A DNA stretch of 64,000 nt, taken from IMG/VR virus record IMGVR_UViG_3300018019_000005, positions 1-64,000 of that record; one strand, 5' to 3'. Position numbers and translations under genes: made by a program. This document shows positions 58,945 to 64,000 of the stretch, piece by piece (the stretch's first letter is position 1; each line of letters starts with the position of its first letter). Source of the stretch: a virus. The notes under the pieces were generated by a model. It had not been told where the DNA came from, did no database searches, and worked only from the letters and a program-made list of their open reading frames with translations.

Positions 58945-58962
58945 CTCCCTCCTCTCGCACCA
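58876..58962 (+). tRNA. tRNA-Leu (UAG)
   Basis: Acceptor GCGAGAG/CTCTCGC, anticodon stem CCAGC/GCTGG with loop CCTAGAA (anticodon TAG), long variable arm TCGGGAAACCGA, encoded CCA. Its first 69 bases overlap the HNH frame. Confidence 0.93.
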
Positions 58963-58967
58963 GATTT

Positions 58968-59060
58968 GCCAGAGTGGTGGAAGTAGGTATACGCACCAGT
59001 CTCAAAAACTGGCGTCCCATTAAACGGACATGGGGGTTCGAGGCCCCCCCTCTGGCACCA
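58968..59060 (+). tRNA. tRNA-Leu (CAA)
   Basis: Acceptor GCCAGAG/CTCTGGC, anticodon stem CCAGT/ACTGG with loop CTCAAAA (anticodon CAA), long variable arm CGTCCCATTAAACGGACAT, encoded CCA. Confidence 0.93.
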
Positions 59061-59063
59061 GAT

Positions 59064-59170
59064 TGGGTTGCTGGCTGAATAAGCCACGACCTCGATGTGC
59101 AAGCAGGCCATGCCCTGACGAGGGATGTATCTGGCATCGGGGTACAGGAAGCGTCCTGTCCAAGCGCCCA
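59064..59170 (+). ncRNA. second unknown structured RNA in the tRNA array
   Basis: Four successive hairpins: GGCT-GAATA-AGCC, an outer GGCCA/TGGC around CCCT-GACG-AGGG, and ACAGGA-AGCG-TCCTGT. The ends (TGGG...GCT and AGC...CCCA) can close the element. No tRNA features and no open frame with a start. Confidence 0.4.
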
Positions 59171-59178
59171 TAGTTTTT

Positions 59179-59270
59179 GGAGAGGTGGGGGAGTGGCTTA
59201 ACCCAGCAGTTTGCTAAACTGCCGACCCCCGTAAGGGGGTCCGCTGGTTCAAATCCAGTCCTCTCCGCCA
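59179..59270 (+). tRNA. tRNA-Ser (GCU)
   Basis: Acceptor GGAGAGG/CCTCTCC, anticodon stem GCAGT/ACTGC with loop TTGCTAA (anticodon GCT), long variable arm ACCCCCGTAAGGGGGT, encoded CCA. Confidence 0.93.
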
Positions 59271-59275
59271 TTTTC

Positions 59276-59363
59276 GGAAGGCGCTGCGGAATGGTCTGTA
59301 ACCGGCTTTGAATACCGGGGCGTGGATAAAACCACGGGGGTTCGATTCCCCAGCTTTCCTCCA
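59276..59363 (+). tRNA. tRNA-Ser (UGA)
   Basis: Acceptor GGAAGGC/GCTTTCC with one G-T pair; anticodon arm with loop TTTGAAT (anticodon TGA) and one C-A mismatch at the stem base; long variable arm CGTGGATAAAACCACG; encoded CCA. Confidence 0.88.
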
Positions 59364-59370
59364 TTTTTAC

Positions 59371-59459
59371 GGTGAGATGAGCGGAATTGGCATCGCCCCC
59401 CGTTGGAAGCGGGGCTTGGGGTAATACCCATGGGAGTTCGAGTCTCCCTCTCACCGCCA
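59371..59459 (+). tRNA. tRNA-Ser (GGA)
   Basis: Acceptor GGTGAGA/TCTCACC, anticodon stem CCCCG/CGGGG with loop TTGGAAG (anticodon GGA), long variable arm, encoded CCA. Confidence 0.92.
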
Positions 59460-59465
59460 AGTCCC

Positions 59466-59551
59466 GGAGGATGCCACGGAATGGTCCGTAACCGGTCTCG
59501 AAAACCGGGGCAGGGCAAACCCTGGGGGTTCGATTCCTCCTTCCTCCGCCA
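59466..59551 (+). tRNA. tRNA-Ser (CGA)
   Basis: Acceptor GGAGGA/TCCTCC with a T-T mismatch at its base, anticodon stem CCGGT/ACCGG with loop CTCGAAA (anticodon CGA), long variable arm CAGGGCAAACCCTG, encoded CCA. Confidence 0.9.
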
Positions 59552-59565
59552 AAATCCCTGAAAAC

Positions 59566-59600
59566 AAAAGGGGGGAACCACTGCTGGCTCCCCCCTTTTT
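59566..59600. terminator. bidirectional terminator after the tRNA array
   Basis: AAAAGGGGGGA pairs with TCCCCCCTTTT around a 12-base loop; T-tracts follow on both strands. It separates the plus-strand tRNAs from the convergent vault-like gene. Confidence 0.85.
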
Positions 59601-59619
59601 CCTTCTGTTCCCGGTCCTG

Positions 59620-62052
59620 TTACTTGGGCAGTGTCTTCTTGCGGCTACTGATGTTCGCCAGGATCGTCTCGAAGCCCGTGCCGCTGAAGACCCGTTCCAG
59701 CGTCGTGCCCAGGCCGAGCTGCTCGTTGATCGCCAGCGGGGCGACAGCCGTGGCCAGCTTGGTTGCGAACTCCGTCTGGCCGAGCGTGTTCATGGCCTCG
59801 ATCAGGTCGGGGACGATGGCGGCCATGCGCCTCTCGAAGAAGACGACCCGCTCCCGCTCCAGGATGATGTCGTAGTCGTTCTCCGCCTTTCGCCGGGCGA
59901 ACACGGAGGCTTGGATGGCGTCCCGCTGTTTCTCAGCCTCGATTTCCGCTTCCCGTTCCCGGACCGCCTGCTTGATGTTGAACTCCAACTGAGTCATGGC
60001 GGTTTCGGCTACAGCGGCGGACAACTCCCGGTTGAGTTTCTCCTTGGCTGTCCTTGCCTGAGTTTCGAGTTCGGAAATCTCAGTCTGGATAGCCGTGCTG
60101 CGGCGGACGTTCTCAAGCTTCTGCTCGTCCATGGACAGCTTGATGGTCGATTCCACCGCTGCGATTTGTCCCTCGCTCAACAGGTTGGCGATTTCGGCGT
60201 CTGCGATTTGCGCTCCGAGTACCTCAACGTCGTAGACCTCCATGCCGTTTTCCGGGAACAGACGGAACCGGCGCTTGTCCGCATCCTTGGTGCCAAGCAC
60301 AATGTCCCGGACCAAAGTAGCGGTGTCCTGCATGACTTCCCGGATGCCCTGCTTGTGCAGTTGACCCTTGAGCAGGGAGCGCATGTGGTCGCACAGGTAC
60401 TTCACGTAGTTCTCCACGGAGAACCACTTGTCCTGATACTCCCGCAGGAAGTTGACTCGGTAGGACAGCCGCAGTTCGACATGCACCAAGTCCTTGGTTT
60501 CGACCCGCACGATGTCACTGACCAAGTTGTTGTCGATGCGCAGGTACACGTCACGAATCAACTTGTCGGTGGTCTTCGGCTTGCCGGTACTCAGTTCGAT
60601 GATTTCGAGTGTTTCGTCGTACTCAAGCAGCACGGTTGCCGGACCCACAACTACCCGGCGATTACCGGACTTGTCCACGACTTGCACTGCCCAGCCGGTC
60701 CAGACGTTGATGCTGGGGATACCATCGTACTTGGTGTTGAGCGTCAGCATGGGCGGAGGCGTGTAGCTCGTGCCCCGGCGCATGGTGTCGCCGCCGTAGC
60801 TCTTGTTTCCCTGTGTGCCCCGGTTGATGCTGCGGCTGGCATCCGCTGCCGCCGACAGGAGTGCAGACTCGGCAAGATAGGAAGCGGAGTTCTCAGACAA
60901 GGACCGCAGTTGGGCGTTGAAAGCGGCAGCTTCCTCGTTGCCGGGGTACCACAGCCGGACCTTGCGGTCATCCAACACACGGCGGACGATGACCTGATTG
61001 CGGGGGTCGGGGAGGAAAATCTGCGGTCCGGTGACCGTCTTGATTTCTCCTGCCGCCTTGTCAAGGACGTAGCGGCCTTCACCCTTGGGGATGGTGACGC
61101 CGTAATAGCGCTGGCGCTTGAATCCCTTGCCGGGGTCGTCGTATTCAATGAGGGCGTGCTCCGGGCGGGGGTAATAGATACGCTGTTCCTTGCCCGTGGG
61201 GAAGAGTTCGTCACCAGTATTGTGCTTGGTGCCGTCCTCATCCTCGTAATCGGCGATGACTTTGATATACAAGCCCATCTGGTCGTTCAATTCGATGGCC
61301 TTGAATTTGAAGCTGCCTCGCTGATTATCGCCGTCATCGCTCTTGCGGACAAAGCGCTCGGTTGCCTCGGGGAATACGACCTGCGGTCCCCGCTCGTAGC
61401 GCTTCTTGCCGTCTTCGTCCAAGAGGATGCAGTATTCCAGCAACTCCAACGTGAGAGCTTCCCGCACGTAGGCATTGTTGTTGTTGCCGTCCGGCAGAAC
61501 CTCGAATCCGGTCTTCGGGATGAAGAAGGATACGTCGGTACCCTTGATGACGATTTGCTGACCGGGGGTGAGGTCTTTGCCGGTGGACTTGAGGAACGTC
61601 GGGCAGTTCTTGTTTGCCTGCTCGGCATTGTAGACCCGAACCACGAGGTACTGATTGGAACGCAGGTGGTGACCCGAGATGGCTTGGGCTACCTGTCCGG
61701 GCCAGAGCGGCATGGTCGCCGGACCGAGGATGTTAATCTTGCGTCCGACTTCCAAACTGATGGGATTATTGCTTCCCGCCTTGGGGAAAGTCAACTCTCC
61801 CTTGTTGTCGATGGCGGGATTTTCGAGAACCAAGTAGTGTCCCTCGGGGACCAGCGGGTTTTGCTTGATGGCTTCGGTAAGCTGGACTTGGGTGAAGGTG
61901 TCGGTTTCCTTGTTGTAGGTGACCGGGCGGTCGTTGCCTGACAAAGCGAGGACATACGGCCCGGCATAGACCGAGACAGTGCCCTTTGTGGCGTCCTGAA
62001 TGAAGGCATACTGGTTTTGGGCAAGCACCAGTTGACCCTGAATCTCTGGCAT
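59620..62052 (-). CDS. major vault protein-like protein
   Basis: 810 residues, similar in length to eukaryotic MVP (about 850-900). The N-terminal half has repeated beta modules with MVP-like phrases: YLVLENPAIDNKGE, INILGPATMPLWPGQ, YLVVRVYNAEQANKN, IVIKGTDVSFFIPKTGFEVL and YCILLDEDGKKRYERGPQVVF. A central SPFH-like shoulder (YLRIDNNLVSDIVRVETKDL, HVELRLSYRVNF) is followed by a long coiled-coil cap helix (about 630-760; EKQRDAIQ). This order is that of MVP, which assembles into vault barrels. It could form a shell or membrane-associated assembly in the infected cell. Confidence 0.78.
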   Translation of the reverse strand: MPEIQGQLVLAQNQYAFIQDATKGTVSVYAGPYVLALSGNDRPVTYNKETDTFTQVQLTEAIKQNPLVPEGHYLVLENPAIDNKGELTFPKAGSNNPISLEVGRKINILGPATMPLWPGQVAQAISGHHLRSNQYLVVRVYNAEQANKNCPTFLKSTGKDLTPGQQIVIKGTDVSFFIPKTGFEVLPDGNNNNAYVREALTLELLEYCILLDEDGKKRYERGPQVVFPEATERFVRKSDDGDNQRGSFKFKAIELNDQMGLYIKVIADYEDEDGTKHNTGDELFPTGKEQRIYYPRPEHALIEYDDPGKGFKRQRYYGVTIPKGEGRYVLDKAAGEIKTVTGPQIFLPDPRNQVIVRRVLDDRKVRLWYPGNEEAAAFNAQLRSLSENSASYLAESALLSAAADASRSINRGTQGNKSYGGDTMRRGTSYTPPPMLTLNTKYDGIPSINVWTGWAVQVVDKSGNRRVVVGPATVLLEYDETLEIIELSTGKPKTTDKLIRDVYLRIDNNLVSDIVRVETKDLVHVELRLSYRVNFLREYQDKWFSVENYVKYLCDHMRSLLKGQLHKQGIREVMQDTATLVRDIVLGTKDADKRRFRLFPENGMEVYDVEVLGAQIADAEIANLLSEGQIAAVESTIKLSMDEQKLENVRRSTAIQTEISELETQARTAKEKLNRELSAAVAETAMTQLEFNIKQAVREREAEIEAEKQRDAIQASVFARRKAENDYDIILERERVVFFERRMAAIVPDLIEAMNTLGQTEFATKLATAVAPLAINEQLGLGTTLERVFSGTGFETILANISSRKKTLPK

Positions 62053-62107
62053 GATTCCTCCGCAAGTTTTCTAAAGTAGAGACCCGAGTACAAAGGGTCA
62101 TCACAAG

Positions 62108-62377
62108 ATGATACTCACTTTTGCGGATTATAACCGGTTTTTCTTTACGGCGGAGATGGTATTATGGGGTATGGTTCCTACACACGATGACATGTTCCGG
62201 TATCTCGATAGTCTCAAAAGCCACGGGCAGAGCGTTCACGATAAAGACTCTCGTAAGTTGGCGACGATGTTTGCCACTACCCTACATTACCCACCAATGT
62301 ATACGGATGCCCCAATCGTCGCTTATGCGCAATGGGCGGATGAGTGGAAAGAACAGACCAGAGTCGGCTGCGTTTGA
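62108..62377 (+). CDS. small hypothetical protein
   Basis: 89 residues from ATG 62108; ATG 62156 is an alternative. Phrases such as DDMFRYLDSLKSHG and YAQWADEWKEQ look coding. No ribosome site is strong. A TGGTATTATG motif overlaps the alternative start. Confidence 0.5.
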   Translation: MILTFADYNRFFFTAEMVLWGMVPTHDDMFRYLDSLKSHGQSVHDKDSRKLATMFATTLHYPPMYTDAPIVAYAQWADEWKEQTRVGCV

Positions 62378-62389
62378 CGTATTATCGCT

Positions 62390-62518
62390 ATGTGGAGGGA
62401 TGCCCGCTGCACTCTTAACAAGCCCCTGTGGATGGTCATTCCACCCGAGGGCGTCCACATTTCCTGTCCTGTGCATCCGGGCGGTCATCACATTTTTGGT
62501 TCGCCAATAATGTGGTAA
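62390..62518 (+). CDS. 42-residue conserved-looking phage peptide
   Basis: The frame from ATG 62390 to TAA 62516 encodes a compact peptide (RDARCTLNKPLWMVIPPEG, then CPVHPGGHHIFGSP). The Cys and three His could bind one metal ion. I recall similar phage peptides, with no known role. No ribosome site precedes it. Confidence 0.5.
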   Translation: MWRDARCTLNKPLWMVIPPEGVHISCPVHPGGHHIFGSPIMW

Positions 62519-62522
62519 AAAC

Positions 62523-62532
62523 TGGTATTATG
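62523..62532 (+). promoter_or_regulatory. putative promoter motif TGGTATTATG, leaderless gene
   Basis: The motif ends four bases before ATG 62537. A transcript starting at the usual distance from a -10 element would begin at or next to the start codon. Confidence 0.45.
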
Positions 62533-62536
62533 TACC

Positions 62537-63070
62537 ATGGGCTTAACCACAGAGTTGGACTTTTCCATCAAGCGTACCAACAACTTGATTGGTGAACTGC
62601 AAGAGTTGGTCACAAAGAAGTGGTATGTCGTCGGCTATATGTTCAGCCCCGATTTCTCCAAGATTGTTCTCATTCGCAAAAACCGGCCATCATGGCAATA
62701 TGGGTTGCTCAACGGAGTGGGCGGGAAGGTAGAGAAAGATGAAGACCCCCTCGGTGCCATGAGCCGGGAATTTTTCGAGGAGACAGGGGTTTGGCACACC
62801 GATTGGAAAACCATCTGCACCTTGGACTTCCCCGAAGCACGAGTGTGGTTCTTCTGGACCGTCAGTCCCGCCTATGACAAGGTAGCAACTCAAACTGATG
62901 AAACCGTGGGCATCCACGTGGTACGGGACCTACAAGACTACACCGACTTAGTTCACAACGCCAACTGGATTATCGCCATGGCACTCTCATTCCAGCGGGG
63001 CGAGCGGGCAGACAGCTTTAACGTTAAGGAGATTTATAATGTTCGACCGGATGGGGAAGTTTCCTCCTGA
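62537..63070 (+). CDS. Nudix hydrolase
   Basis: 177 residues. The Nudix box is complete: GKVEKDEDPLGAMSREFFEE then TGV, with all Glu residues in place. The lead strand KWYVVGYMFSPDFSKIVLIR and LLNGVGG are typical. It would hydrolyse a nucleoside diphosphate linked to another group; phage members clean up nucleotides or decap RNA, and the substrate here is not readable. It overlaps the next gene by 32 bases. Confidence 0.88.
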   Translation: MGLTTELDFSIKRTNNLIGELQELVTKKWYVVGYMFSPDFSKIVLIRKNRPSWQYGLLNGVGGKVEKDEDPLGAMSREFFEETGVWHTDWKTICTLDFPEARVWFFWTVSPAYDKVATQTDETVGIHVVRDLQDYTDLVHNANWIIAMALSFQRGERADSFNVKEIYNVRPDGEVSS

Positions 63071-63911
63071 GTATCGGGAGACGAAGTACATGCTGGAACC
63101 CCTGCACGTCGGAGTTAGCCGTGTGTTTGTACAGGGTGATGAAGAGAATGACCGGCTTATTGAAGACCTCAACAAAATGCCGCAGGTCAAGAACACCCTG
63201 AAATTGCATACCCGGTTGGAACACACCATGCGAGCCATGGTGATGAACCTGACGGCGTGGATTCTCCGGGATAGCAACAAACATGAGACCGGAACCAAAA
63301 CGGTCACAGAAACTCTGGCGCTGCCAGAGACGTGGTGGGATATGTTGAAACAACATCCGAAGTTCCCCAAGTGGTTTGTCAAACGGTATCCACCCAAGGT
63401 TATCACCAAGAGCTTTGATTTCACGGTGAATTTTGAGAAGGAAGTTCGGGTGTGTCCGCACGCCGATATAGAATTCCGGGACCCTATGCACATGTACTTC
63501 ATGGCCTTTGAAACGCCCTCGGGTCCACTAAAAATTCCCCCGGAGGCGGTTGCTGCGGACGGCTTCATTCACGTTGAAGTCTACGGAGACACTACCTGCG
63601 ACCAGAAACGGCACCTACAGGGATTCAGCGGCGAGATGGTCATCTACCCGACCTTCAATCGTGCCCGAGTCAAGATTCTTCTTGAACATGCTGATAAGGC
63701 AATCCGTTGGTTGAACTCCCAGTCTGACCTTCACTATGAAATCGTGATGCCCGATGCGGTGAAGGCGAAGAAGGAAAAAGAAACCTTTCCCATACATGAC
63801 GGTGTCCCATGTCCCAAGTGCGGTGTAGGAACTGACACCAACGGGGATGGAGATTGTCTCTTCTGTGGCGGGCATAACATCAGTATGCGAAAGGACTTAC
63901 TCCCCAAGTAA
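63039..63911 (+). CDS. hypothetical protein with C-terminal zinc ribbon
   Basis: 290 residues; AAGGAG precedes ATG 63039. The first 130 residues are helical (KLHTRLEHTMRAMVMNL). The middle is mixed (FDFTVNFEKEVRVCPHADIE, FIHVEVYGDTTC). Residues 262-282 are a zinc ribbon (CPKCGVGTDTNGDGDCLFCG) with a Ca-binding-like DTNGDGD between its Cys pairs. No family recognised. Confidence 0.7.
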   Translation: MFDRMGKFPPEYRETKYMLEPLHVGVSRVFVQGDEENDRLIEDLNKMPQVKNTLKLHTRLEHTMRAMVMNLTAWILRDSNKHETGTKTVTETLALPETWWDMLKQHPKFPKWFVKRYPPKVITKSFDFTVNFEKEVRVCPHADIEFRDPMHMYFMAFETPSGPLKIPPEAVAADGFIHVEVYGDTTCDQKRHLQGFSGEMVIYPTFNRARVKILLEHADKAIRWLNSQSDLHYEIVMPDAVKAKKEKETFPIHDGVPCPKCGVGTDTNGDGDCLFCGGHNISMRKDLLPK

Positions 63912-63952
63912 GTGAACGACGACTCGCCAGATAAGTAGGCGAACGGTGACAT

Positions 63953-64000
63953 ATGAAAAATATCAAGGTCAAAGAGTTAATTGAACGTCTAAAGCGGGTT
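63953..64000 (+). CDS. partial gene at the right edge
   Basis: The first 16 codons (MKNIKVKELIERLKRV) of a gene continuing outside the window. The opening is like small phage proteins with an N-terminal helix. Too short to assign. Confidence 0.45.
   Translation, partial: MKNIKVKELIERLKRV

Noticed and set aside
58761-59581. Several long minus-strand frames across the tRNA genes
   Set aside because: They are translations of tRNA complements, with repeated phrases copied from T arms, and have no ribosome sites.
59911-61941. 676-codon open frame on the plus strand
   Set aside because: It lies fully opposite the vault-like gene, whose protein has recognisable MVP phrases. The plus frame has no domain signature and reflects codon bias on the other strand.
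62121-62510. 129-codon plus frame
   Set aside because: It overlaps the 62108 gene and the 42-residue peptide in another frame and has no recognisable pattern.
1-64000. Reassigned stop codon
   Set aside because: TAA, TAG and TGA all end genes of normal length beside good starts; the TAA at 183 is an isolated case.

Overview
The window looks like part of a large tailed-phage (Caudoviricetes, jumbo-phage class) genome, probably assembled from an environmental sample. The evidence is dense coding on both strands, a collagen-like tail fibre, a phage-type clamp loader, an intein-bearing Clp ATPase, a tRNA array, many small zinc-ribbon proteins, and about twenty homing endonuclease genes. Stops of all three types end normal-looking genes, so the standard code applies. 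The host cannot be named from the sequence.

Layout. (1) 1-20.3 kb is a mixed replication, metabolism and modification region. It holds a degenerate Nudix protein, a DnaX-like clamp loader, a NusG-like factor, a membrane coiled-coil protein, a GT4 glycosyltransferase followed by a CmoB-like methyltransferase, a metallophosphoesterase, and many HNH or GIY-YIG mobile endonucleases between and overlapping the resident genes. (2) 20.4-41.8 kb is a 21-kb series of very large multidomain proteins all on the + strand. Their domains match the catalogue described for phage 'polyvalent proteins': inorganic-pyrophosphatase-like, GNAT, SprT-like zincin, papain-like, GIY-YIG, ParB-like, cREC, MNT nucleotidyltransferase and roughly ten ADP-ribosyltransferase-like modules. 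The series is interrupted by GIY-YIG and HNH genes, and one HNH gene cuts a cREC domain in two. (3) 41.8-56 kb is mostly on the - strand: small proteins, an intein-containing ClpB-like ATPase, a degenerate HD protein, two tail-fibre proteins, a HAD phosphatase and a run of small zinc-ribbon proteins. (4) 56-59.6 kb holds structured RNA candidates and nine tRNAs, all of the isotypes that carry long variable arms (Tyr, four Leu, four Ser), with an HNH gene running into two of them. (5) 59.6-64 kb carries a major-vault-protein-like 810-residue protein, a canonical Nudix hydrolase and small hypothetical genes.

How it may work together. The polyvalent proteins probably act early against host functions, possibly delivered with the DNA (inference from the family). 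The NusG-like protein, the tRNAs and the recurring motif close to [CT][AG]GTATTATA would serve phage gene expression. The homing endonucleases are mobile passengers; several have inverted repeats over their start sites that could delay translation, as is known for T4 I-TevI. All function calls come from reading the sequence and from remembered family motifs; no database search was run.
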